64,000 nt of DNA from Saccharomycopsis fibuligera x Saccharomycopsis cf. fibuligera (lineage: Eukaryota; Ascomycota; Saccharomycetes; Ascoideales; Saccharomycopsidaceae), in NCBI GenBank assembly GCA_001936135.1, contig CP012809.1:3397501-3461500 (forward strand). Reading direction: 5' to 3'. Of the stretch, positions 19,881-30,951 are shown in pieces (within the stretch, counting starts at the first letter, position 1; each line of letters begins with the position of its first letter). The position numbers and the translations under genes are program-made. The notes under the pieces are model-generated. The model was not told the DNA's origin. It did not search any database and worked only from the letters and a program-made list of their open reading frames with translations.

Positions 19881-21629
19881 ATGAGTGTTTCACCAACAAA
19901 ATCCCTCATATCTAATGGCTCAAGGAGAAGACGAGATGTCATTAGAACGGCTTTTAGGAAGAAAGAAGTCGAACCAGAGTAAGTGACTAGAGCATTTCTA
20001 GTTGTCTTTAGCAGGTAAAAATACTAATTTTTTTTTCCATATCAAGCGCTTCAGAGAAAATTACATATTCTCCAAAAGTACAGAAGACATTTACATCCTT
20101 GATTCCTGGGTACGAGGGTTGTATCACGACCTCAATACCTTTAACTGAAGGCCATTTCATGGATGCATATAGTAAAGTATAAACAACATTTGAAACAAAT
20201 AGCTCTACTAAAACAGTTATTAACAATATAATTAATAAAGGGCAAATGGAACCTTTCCAATGTACCTTGCCCCGAATTCATAAAAAACTCTGGTTTGATG
20301 ATGCCCCCTGAGAGTTATAACGAAACATTTAGATTAAAAGTAAGTAATTACCTACACCTTGAACTTTTTTTCTTTATCATGTTTCCTAACAGAGAATTAC
20401 AGGACGTGAAGAAGTACTTAGATTGCAAGCAGTGGGATAGATCACAAGAATTTCATAAGTTGATGAATAGAGCTTTACACCTATGCTCTGTATCCGGGGT
20501 TTCAATTTCATTAATCGACGAGACACGCCAGGTTGTTAAATACTGCCATTCACTTTCTGTTAGAGAATGCCCGAGAAGAATATCTATTGACGGCCATGCT
20601 ATACTATCTTCACAGTATTTTATTATATTGGATGCTTCTAAGGATTGGAGATTTGCAAATAACCCGTTAGTGAAAGGATTTCCAAAAATAAGACTTTATG
20701 CAGGTGTTCCAATTATCACTAGCAATAAACAAGTTATTGGTGTGTTTGCCATATTTGATGGTTTTTCACGATATGAATTTGATTCAAGTTATATTCAGGA
20801 GCTACAGAGAATTGCAAAGGAAGTAATGAACCTATTAGAGTCTCCTGTAAAAGAGGGAGAAATAAACAAGTTGAGATCCGATACAAACCTTATCAACAAA
20901 ATTGGTAGGGCCACAAGCAACCAAATTCCCAAGCTTTTGACTGTTCCTGTGTATGAACGAGATGGTTCTGGTTCACCATATTCACAAAATCACAATTTTA
21001 GATTCAGCAAGCATGAGCTAACAGAGCAAGATTCAATTAATCACGAACTGTGGCAGAAACTTTTTAACACAGGTAACTTTAAGAGCGCGGCCAAAGAGCT
21101 AACAAAATTAATTTCGGAAAGGTTAGATTTGGATTTAGTGTATATCATGGAGATTAGGGTGGCTGAAGTATATAAGATCAATCCAGAGTTTTTCCCCAAA
21201 GGAAATGAAATAGAAGCAGAGGATTTTAAATTTGCAAATAAGCTTCAAAGACTCGAAAAAGAACACATTATTACTAGAGTTATTGGAAGCTTTCCAGATA
21301 TTGTTGCCGATCGGCTAGATGAGCAGGGCTTGCATTATAGGGCTTTGAGTTCGGAGTTTGGCATTTTTATTAAGAGCAAAACTAGCAGTGCCAGGTATAA
21401 AAATGGAATTTGTATGTCTTTTTACAGAATTCCATCCAAGTTAGTGAGAAAAAAAAAAGTAACAAAGAACGAAAAGTCATTTGGACAAATCGACTTGTAT
21501 CTAAAATCTGGCGGTTATATCATTGGCGCTTTTTCGGAGACAGATAAAGAAATTACACACGATCAAATCAACTACATAGTTAACGGTGCCAATATTTACC
21601 GCAAAATGTACATCAGTGATTTAGTGTGA
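19881..21629 (+). CDS. GAF-domain protein, four exons
   Basis: Proposed exons 19881-19978, 20047-20176, 20241-20339 and 20403-21629 give 517 residues with exact phases. Intron 1 has GTAAGT and TACTAAT; intron 2 a weaker donor GTATAA and ATAAAG acceptor; intron 3 GTAAGT, CCTAAC and TTACAG. A GAF domain covers about residues 120-260; its stretch ISIDGHAILSSQYFIILDAS, followed by DWRFANNPLVKGFPKIRLYAGVPI, is the typical fungal GAF form found in sensor-kinase-like proteins. No kinase or cyclase domain follows, so it is a stand-alone sensor-like protein of unknown ligand. The C-terminal half may hold a second divergent GAF-like fold (YIMEIRVAEVY to AFSETDKEI). The exon 2/3 junction is the least certain. 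Confidence 0.72.
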
Positions 21630-21706
21630 ATAAAACTTTTGGCTTTTTATGATAAAACATAATTATATACACCAAATAATATAAAGTAGTGTTGTATTCG
21701 GATTAG

Positions 21707-24700
21707 CTAGCTTGTATTTTGATTCTGGCGGTCTTCTGTAGAGGTATCTGGCTTTGCCTTCTTAAAATCTAAATGATTCCCTTCAATATCGTCTCTGCTC
21801 TTACTGGCTGCACGTTTTAGCGGTCCTCTACTTTCAGTAATGTCCACAATTTCACTCTCAGAATCACTGTCAACAAGTTTACAAACTTGTTGAGATTCTA
21901 TTTCTGACATAGAATACAGTCTCTGGTTTTGCTGGTTTTGAAATGATGATTCTGCTGGAGAATCATGTTTGTCTATCACAAATACAACATCATTTTGTGA
22001 ATCTTCCAATCGAGAATTCAACCCGCTATGAGCGTTTTCCTCTGCGCTCTCATAAATTTCAGATGAATTAGACAAATACTCGTACTCAACAGCTAAATCA
22101 GCTACCTGTGGTTTGGTATTCTCCACACAAATCTCTCCACTATCGATCCTTGTGCGAGTTCTGTTGGCATAATCGCTATTATCATCAATAATTTCAACAC
22201 GTTTATTTTTATCTGCCTGTAATGTTTCGCCAACTTCCCCATGATCCAGCAAAATTTGAATATCATTACTATTCTCTACATCTTGCAAGGGAATATCTTC
22301 TTCTTCATGCTGTATATCGTCACCATTCTTCTCTGAACTTTCCAAGTTACTTTCCGTCTTCAATTCCTCATTTTGATCTGCATCAAAAACTAGTTCATTT
22401 TCTCTTTGAAGAATTTCTATGTCTTTTGCAAGTAACTTCAAAATTGCAATTGCGCGTGGATATATGTCTCTTCTAGCCACTTTGGTCTTTGTCGGTGCGG
22501 GATTTGTAGGCTTTCCGGATTGGTCCGAAGATGTAGTCGACTCAGTACTATTGATATCAAATACAAAATTGCTTTTCTCCATCTCTTTTGGGTACTCTTT
22601 ACCAGCACCATTAGCATTAAGATATGTTTGATACATTCTCAAGTATATAGCAGCAAATGTGTCATCAATCAACGCAGTAGTTCCAAAACCATTGTTCATT
22701 CTTCGCACTTCAGAAACTTCATATAATAGCAATAAATCTTTGGTATTGATTATTTTGACACCTTGGCTTTTCAAAGCATTAAGAAAATCTTGTGAATGAT
22801 CAGTAAATGTTTTGAATACTAATTTGCTGACAACTGAGTCTGTATAATTCTTGGCTATGTTCAATCTATTTCGAACAAGCGAACATGTTGTTTGACAAGC
22901 ATTTTCCCATGCTGTGAGCATGTTCACCATACCTGAACCCATTCTTCTGAGTTTTTTCAAAGTAATGCATAAAGATGATAAACAATTGGATTTTTCAAGT
23001 AACAACACAAAAAAATTGACATATTCAAACGCATATATAAAGTGCTTTCCGGGTCTCTCATTTTCTGGTTTCCATATAGAGACTAAGTTTTTGTTAGTGA
23101 GTTTCAATGTAATAACATTCATCATCTCTTTTTTCGCAGCTTCAATGTCACCAAAATCATAAAAAAAAATTTTAGCAATTCTGTAATGTGGTTTATGGTG
23201 CCACTTCTTTTTATCGTGAGACAATATCCTTTTTTGCAAGTCGATACAAATTCCTGCAAAAACCATAAACTGCTCCTCAAAGGTGCCGCCCATATTTCCT
23301 TCAGGGAACTTGTATTGAAAAAAATCATTATCTTTCTTCAAATACTCAATAGCATCGTCAACTGTAATATCCTTCTTTTTAGTAGCTTTATAAATTAAAG
23401 AGCAAAGTCTATAATGCGGCTCTATAATGGGATCGGAACTACCACCATATCGTTTAGCAAGCTCGCATGACTTGAGGAGCGTCTCCACAGCCAACAGTGA
23501 TTTTTTGGCTAGCTTTGCTTGCAAGTTAGCAATGTAATAAAAATTTGACCAGTCCTTATGGTTGAACTTAGTTGAAGCTCGGAAAGCGAGGAGAACTATT
23601 TTTTGTATCATGAAGTCTCTCATCGGCTTTTCAAAATGCGTCTCATAGAACCCATTAGGAGAAGATAATAACTTTGGAGTTGTGCTCAACTTATAACATA
23701 ATTTATCCATAGGCTTCATACATGAGCTGTATAACTCCTTTGAGAATAAGGTCCATAAAAGTGACACCATTTTCGAAGAATCCTTCAACTCGCACTCATC
23801 CATATGTGCACACGTATTGACTGCCATCAAATAGCACAACAATGCTTTTTTTTGCGATATAGCGGTATTATTTTTTTTATCACTGTTTAATTTATCCGAT
23901 GTCCATATCAAATCGTCCTCGACAAGAAAACTATAGGACTGGCCTAATAGAATCCAGCTCTCAAGCCTATTTGTACCACACAGCAAATCTGCCTTAAACA
24001 TTTTTATAACAAAATCTAACTCAGCGGATCTTCCTTGCTGTGATCTTTTCCGTATTTTGAAAAGCGATAATGCCATTGCACCTTGTGCATAATAAAGGCC
24101 GGCATTAGCCACCTCTTGGATATCCAAATTGGTCTTTGACAAATTAATATTAAGTAGACCGTAAAACGCCTCATGAAAAATTTGGGCATTGAGTGACGAG
24201 TCTAAGAATGTCTCAATCACAGCATCAGAACGAGCTATTTTCTCATATTTCATATTAGGATCCCCAATAGCCTCATAAAATGCATCCAACACTAGCTTTA
24301 AATCACTTTTTATGTTGCTGAATGATCGATCTTTTTTTCCTAGAGCTAGTTTCAAAAATATACCAGTTAGTTCAAGAGCTGAGTTTCTGTCAACATTATC
24401 ATGAAGTGTATTATGATCGTATGGCTCAAAATAATCAGTCGTTAACAGCAAGTGGTACTTGCAGTGTACTAATTGGAAAATTTCTAGGTCAACATAAACA
24501 TTTTTTGTCAGCAACAATTCATTTTGCAACAAATTTAAGAAGATGCGATTGGCGGAATTACACATAGAGCCGTAACCGAGAATAGCATGCATGTTACTGA
24601 CAATATCCACCAACTTCCTTTCAGGGGAGAAATCCAAGTCTTCCCCTCTATCCAACTTATCATTGGCGACTTTTAGCAAGAACAGTTTTAGATAAACATA

Positions 24701-27700
24701 TAACAAAACATAAGAGTTGCAAATCATGTTTTGTAACTCTTGTGCAGCTCTAGGATAAAGAGTTGGAAACAGAAATCCTACGCCAGTAAGGTCCACAGAA
24801 ATTTTGTTCAAATAAAAAATTTTAATGACTCCAATAATTTGAACCATATTCAACAAATGCTGAGGCGTTGTTATTTTGGGTAACAACCAATTTCCTTTCT
24901 CCAAAAGACACGCAAACCTATTGGTGTGCTCACCGTAGTAGCTCAACAACTTGAGTAAGCGAGTGTGTCTGTCATTTTCTGCAGCTTTTGTATATGTGTC
25001 GGAATGTAAATAATCAATAATTTTAGCAATAAGCTTTTCAAAATTTTCCTGATAAAGTTCAAAAAAAGTTCCATTCCGGCTGTCTTTTTGGGCGGCCTTC
25101 CAATAGTAATGCTCAAGCAATATCTCATACAATTTCAACTGAAAGTCAAATGGCGAATCTTGAACAAAATCATAAATAAGCTGCTGATCCTCTGTCAAAG
25201 TTTCATATATCAGTGGACTGCTTTCAGATTGAAGTACTAAGTCAAGGAGCTTGATAGTTTCTGCAGAATATGTCGTAACGTTCTCAGCGTCATCAGTAAT
25301 ATTTGAGTTACTGTCATTTTTGAAGATTCTCGAAAAACTGTTAAGAATTTTTACTCTCTTTAAATTGTCCTCAATAGTACTTTTGCTTAGTATTGGAAAA
25401 TGGGGGTAGTTTTTGTAGGGTATATCTATTGACCGTGGCAATTTTCCATGTTCAAGTAGCAACTCTTGCAAAAGTCCCCGTATTGCCTTATTCAGGTTTG
25501 AAGCCACATGGTTGCTTTTGTCCAATGAAAGAGACCTCTGCTTGTAAAGAAATAAAGCCCATTTGTACCTAAACCATGTTTTGGTCTTGATTCCATCGTT
25601 TTTCTCAGCACTGATGAATTGTTGGAGTAATTTTTGCCACTGTCCAATTTTTGTACGTAATTCGGCCAATCCAGCAGATCTCTGATTTAACTCTTTAGAC
25701 AGAATGGTACTCAGTTGCTTAACTGATAAAGCTAAATATTCATCCACAAAATTCTCGAAGATAGCCACAATAACGATAATATACTTTTGAAAATTAAAGT
25801 TTTCACCTATGTCACGCCAATAGAAAACTTGACATAGTTTATTGTATATGAGCTGCTGATAGTAATCAATATATTTTTTAACGTTCACAATAAAGTCGTC
25901 TTCCACTCCAAACATGTGGTCTGTAATGAGGTTATACTCGCAGCCATCTATAATATCCTGTTGACTAAACAAATTGATCAATACAAATAGTCGAATCTGA
26001 TAAATATTAGAGTTGAAATTGTTAGAGTTAATTACATCAAGTAAAGTTTCAAAAAAATTTTCATAAATCTTTTCGCCGCCAAGGTTACACTGTGGCAGCA
26101 TTGTCTCCGACGAAGTATTGATTTTTTCAGAAAGAGTATTGTTTGCGGTGTCAAAAATATCGAGTAGTGGTATACCTTTTGATTGTGTTCCCAGCTTTTT
26201 ACTGTTTATTCCAAGTATAATGACAGACTTTTGCTTATCCCAATTCTTCAAGCATGTATTGAAGTCATGTATCAACTGATTGGCGACCGTGGTAAACTCA
26301 TAGTCACGGTCATCAGGCTCAATAGTATTTTCTTCGTCAACAAAACGTTGCACTAATGTATCAAATGCAATTTCGTCTTTATCAGATTTTATTCCAAGTG
26401 CACCAAATGTGAACTCAAATTTCTTCAACTCATCATTAAGCTCTGTGAAGCTTTCAATATTCATAGAAGTGTTACCTTCTAAGCTTCTAAACCTTTTGCT
26501 AGATCTTTGAGGCTCCTTCTTTCGTTGCAACTTCTCAACATCTTCGTTGTTCTCAACTTGTTCGATAAATTCCACAGATTCTTCAATCATTTCTTCTGTG
26601 GACTTCGTGGGCGCGTGTACAATGACTTTATCAGTGGTGTCAAAATTATCTGAAAGAAGTGGATCAGAATTACCATATAGAAATACATTCAGATCATGGC
26701 AATAACTGCTGTTCCCTCTGCTGGAACGGGATGGTTTGTTTATATTTTCATATAAACCTTCGATTTTTGAAATTAGTTCAGAAACAGACCTACTCTTTAA
26801 TGAAATAATTAATTTGTCTATTTCATTTAAATTCTCCCTTTTCGTTTCTTTGTCACTTTTTTTTAAATTATTGAAACAAAATAAGTCATTTTCTAGTTTT
26901 TGCTCAAGGCGAAGAATATTTTTATGTAGCTTTCTTTGTGTTCTTGAATCTTTCCTTGAGTTCATAGCAGGATTCTTAGTAGATATTGTATTCAAAACTA
27001 ATTGCAATCGCCTATGCAATACACTTATAGAAGGTGTTTCTCCTTTGCCATCAATAAATCCCAAATTTTGGGCAAAATCTGCATCTTCAATTAAGGTAAA
27101 AAGCTGGTCTTCAAGCAATAGCCTTGCTAGTCTTGAGCTTTTGAAATACATAAACAAATCGAAAAGTACATCAATCAAATCATCATCTGCTGTATCAGAA
27201 TAACCAAGAGAGTCTATCAAATCGCTCGTTATGTTCAATAAGTTTTCCAATAGCTCTTCCTTTTCGTCATCACTATCACCATCATCGTCCATATCAATGA
27301 CGTTTCCATCTTTTGAAATTGTTCTTAAAATGCATTGTTTTTCAGTTTTTCGAGTGCTGGGAGCTATTTGCGCTGGTTTTTTTTTTTCAACGATGCTGTC
27401 ATCGGCAATTTGCATAATCAGTTGATTGGATGTATTGTCATCCAAAATGATCAGAGCTGTATTGTCTTCTTCTTTATCAGCTAATGAAAAGGTTCTATTA
27501 TCCCTACTGATTCTGATAGCTTCGCCATATTTATGCTGTAGTATTGAAAGAGTCAACAATCCTCTGTTTTTGTGCGCCAAATATCTCAATAGTTTAATGG
27601 ATGGCGTCAAAGACTCATCAGCTCTCGGCTTAAGAACATCCAAGCCAAACAATTGCTTATAGTGTGTGACAGATTCCTGGAACTGTTTAAGCTTCTGTAG

Positions 27701-27909
27701 ATCTAGAGCTCTCTGGAAAATTTTAAACCCTTGTTCGACTTGTAGTTCTCTTGTCTGTTCCTCTTCTTCTTGGTCAAATTTCTTTGCCTCATTGGTCAAA
27801 TTGAGTGGAGTGAAAGTGGACTACATAGTGAGGTTAGTTGAGAATACAATTTTTTTTTTTTTACCAAAGGGCTGCGCCTTAAAAGAGGCTAGAAGTGTAT
27901 ACGTACCAT
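21707..27909 (-). CDS. HIR3: Histone transcription regulator Hir3 (CABIN1 family), intron after ATG
   Basis: Exon 1 is just the ATG at 27907-27909, and exon 2 runs 21707-27820, giving 2038 residues. The 86-base intron has donor GTACGT, branch CAACTAAC and acceptor ATGTAG; splicing yields MSTFTPLNLTNEAKK, like the MSTF start of S. cerevisiae Hir3. Unspliced, no in-frame ATG precedes the conserved TRELQVEQGFKIFQRALD. Hir3 is the TPR-type scaffold of the HIR complex, which deposits H3-H4 and represses histone genes outside S phase. The body is alpha-helical; residues from about 1780 on are acidic and disordered, with a Ser/Glu-rich tail. It is longer than S. cerevisiae Hir3 (1648). Its partner IPA1 lies head-to-head as in YJR140C/YJR141W. 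Confidence 0.92.
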
Positions 27910-28144
27910 CTTGTACTTATAGAACTAGAGACAAGTGTGAATTTGGGAGACATTCTGCTGATTGACAGAGAGGTATGGATTATTTTTATTAATCAGAACG
28001 TGAATTCTAATAGTTGTTTGTTTTTCCTGGGACGCCAGAACGGCAGTGTCCGCGCATGTGAAATTTTTGAGATGAGCATTTGAATTTGCAAAAGTATCAA
28101 TCAAGTCTTTAAGAACAGAGAATTTCGACCGACAAACAAGTATA
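27910..28144. promoter_or_regulatory. Divergent HIR3/IPA1 promoter
   Basis: 235 bases separate the HIR3 start codon from the IPA1 ATG. This short shared promoter is a conserved arrangement with S. cerevisiae. I see no strong individual motif. Confidence 0.45.
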
Positions 28145-29383
28145 ATGACCGAAAGCTTTGGGCCGATATTATACTACACAGAATATCTTCCTCGGATTAA
28201 CAGTGTGATAGTATCATTCCAGATATTAACCAAAGAAATAGCTATTGGAGAAGTCTTGTTGCCATCACCAGTTTTATTACGCCTTGAGTTCAACAACAAT
28301 AGTCATGTATTAATCGACTTACCTCGCGAGGTTTATCATCCTTACAACAAGATTTCCAAATCATTTATTAAGTACGATAAAGAACAAGACTGCTATACAC
28401 TTAAGCTAAATATCACAGATAACGAACATGAGCTTAATTCAAGGTCTCTGAACTACTTTATGACTTTGAACAGTCATTATAAATGGAATGCCAAATATTT
28501 ACAGGATATAAGGAGAGTCGGTGGCACATTTAAGCTTTCTTGCTCAAATTGCGATCATGAAGTGATAAATTCCAATGCTATTAGAAACATAAATGAATTG
28601 CCTTCTGAAATATGGTCTGAACTAATGGAATTTTGGCATTGCCACAAGCCAGATGAATCAAGTAATTGCACCTCTATTAGCGCTAACAAGTATTCGATTT
28701 TGAGGCCTTCAAAAGATTCTCTCAATGTGGGTCTTTACTATTTCTCCATGAATAAAGAGGACGCTTTTAAAAAGAGACTTAAAATTGACATTGAAGATGT
28801 CGTTTTTGATAAAGGCGTCAATTTAGTTAGATGTTCAAGTTGCAACGCCATACTTGGAGAGTTAAACTTCAAGACAAATTTAATTAAACTAAATAAGTGG
28901 CACTTGAAGCTCATACAAGCTGATTCACAAAATAACATTAGCGAGGAACTCTTCCACTCCTATTATTTTGCATACAGTCTTATTATAGATCTGATAAATA
29001 CCACTGCATCAAGAGTTTTTTGTATTGTGAATATAGACAAAATAAATAAGACGCAGCCCAAGGCTGCATCCAGTTCTCTCGAGGTTCCTGAGAAAATCTA
29101 CATATGGATACTCAATACAGGCATTGCGGCTTCACTTACAAATTTGTCTGTTCTCAGAAACTGCTTAAAGATTTACTATTCTGATAACTTTAACAATCTT
29201 CCTATACCCAATGGCCTGCGTGCAAGTACAATGTTTGAAACAGAAGAAATTGAATTGCCTGAAGAAGTCATAAAGGATTTTCTTAACACACTTGATGAAG
29301 TGAATCAAAATCTTCCTCAAAACTGCAAAGCTGTGGAAACTTGGAAAATGGGGTTGTTACCTTTTGAACGGAAAAATACATAA
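28145..29383 (+). CDS. IPA1: Ipa1/UBE3D-type HECT-like ubiquitin ligase
   Basis: 412 residues. It carries the hallmarks of the UBE3D (HECT_2, E2-binding) family: a first Cys pair CSNC (about residue 134), the signature ELPSEIWSELMEFWHCHKP, and a second Cys pair RCSSCNAILGE. Ipa1 in S. cerevisiae (YJR141W) is needed for pre-mRNA cleavage and polyadenylation, acting with the Mpe1 and Ysh1 machinery. The neighbour HIR3 on the opposite strand matches the S. cerevisiae order. Its 3' end converges on the bromodomain gene with a gap of only 75 bases. Confidence 0.87.
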   Translation: MTESFGPILYYTEYLPRINSVIVSFQILTKEIAIGEVLLPSPVLLRLEFNNNSHVLIDLPREVYHPYNKISKSFIKYDKEQDCYTLKLNITDNEHELNSRSLNYFMTLNSHYKWNAKYLQDIRRVGGTFKLSCSNCDHEVINSNAIRNINELPSEIWSELMEFWHCHKPDESSNCTSISANKYSILRPSKDSLNVGLYYFSMNKEDAFKKRLKIDIEDVVFDKGVNLVRCSSCNAILGELNFKTNLIKLNKWHLKLIQADSQNNISEELFHSYYFAYSLIIDLINTTASRVFCIVNIDKINKTQPKAASSSLEVPEKIYIWILNTGIAASLTNLSVLRNCLKIYYSDNFNNLPIPNGLRASTMFETEEIELPEEVIKDFLNTLDEVNQNLPQNCKAVETWKMGLLPFERKNT

Positions 29384-29458
29384 ACACATAGATAATTAAA
29401 GTATTTTAGCTCATACATAATATATTTATACAAGACTATAATGACAACAATATAATCG

Positions 29459-30919
29459 TCATGTTTGCGCGTCTCTTTCTGCTTCAGCAAATAAGTTAAT
29501 AACTTTTGTAGTTTCTTCTTGCATTTCATAGGCCCACCTGCTCATATCCGTATTACTTCTATTATACATCACAGCATTTGAAAACATGAGCATCAACTCT
29601 CGCTCTAAGTGCAAAGAACTTGATATCTCGCCACTTTTGACCATTGCTTTGATAGTTTTCAAATCTCTTGGCTCGTATATCACCGAGTAATAGTTTGGGG
29701 CATCATTTTCATTCACGGGAGTTAAGAAAGGCGACGCAAACTTGAAAGAGGATATATTTGCAATGAGTTGATTAGCGACACCAACAAATTTTTTATTAAC
29801 AGGAGCCAGTGCTGGTGGAGTGGATTCGCTAGGTCTCTGTCTTTTAGATTGACGAGTTCTCGAGCCAGAAGATGAGGTGCGTAATTTTCTTTTAACTGAT
29901 GCTGCCCTCCCCCGTCGTGATTTTTTATTGTCGCGAAGTTCTTTGTCATCAAACTCTTGCTTTGTTGTTTCATGCTCATCACCTCCCCTTTCTGCTTCTC
30001 CTTCGGCTACTTCTGTGTCCTTATGTGTGTCTTTGGTTTCCACCAGGTCTTCGCGTTTACCAGATCTGCTCCGCGTTATACGTCTTAAGTTATCGCCATC
30101 AGCACCATTATCCGCTTCTTTATCGTTAAGCTCTGAAACTTCAGAACGTCTTGATCGAGTTCTTGTTCTTCTCCGACTTTCAGTGTCCTTATCGTCCTTT
30201 TCAGATACTGCAATCAAATTGGGTTTTCTGTCGCTATTTGCTTCTTTTGCTTCTGATTTGTCTTGTGCAATGACTTCCTCTTTAAAACTTTTTGATCCAG
30301 CAGTCTTATCTTCAATCTCATGCTCTTCACTTTTCTCCTTTGACACTACATCAACCTTAACCCTGTCACTAGCCCTCCTGCTAGCGCTTCTGGTGTGTCT
30401 TTTTACATCATCCAAATGCCGATCAATTGTAGAACTCCTGAGGCTACGTCGCAGTAAAACTCGGTGACCTTCTTCCTCTTTCGGCTCATTTTCACCAACA
30501 TCTTCTTCACTTTGCTCCTCAGACTTGATTTCACCAGATTTTTCCGAACTTTCTTTGAAATCTTGTATCTGTTTTGAAGTATGGATTTCCACGTGGTTAT
30601 CTTTATGCTCCTTCCTATTATAGTTTTCATCTTGGCTTGTATTCAGCGATTTAGCCTCCAACAGCGCGGCTTTAAAGTTATTGTCCAGGGTCTGAATTTC
30701 AATAACCTTTTTAGTTTCGTTATTTTTCAATTTTCCAGCATCTTCTTTTTCTTCAGCATAGCGAGTCTCTTTCTCAGGGCTGTCAGTGCCTTGTTCCAAC
30801 TTCTTTAAAGTTTGCATACGCTTTTTTTCTAATTGTTTTGATTGATTTTGTACGTCTTTTTCTACTGAAACAGCCGTTTGTGCTTTCTCCATTTCCTTGG
30901 ATTGACTTAACTTTTCATT

Positions 30920-30951
<32 letters not shown>

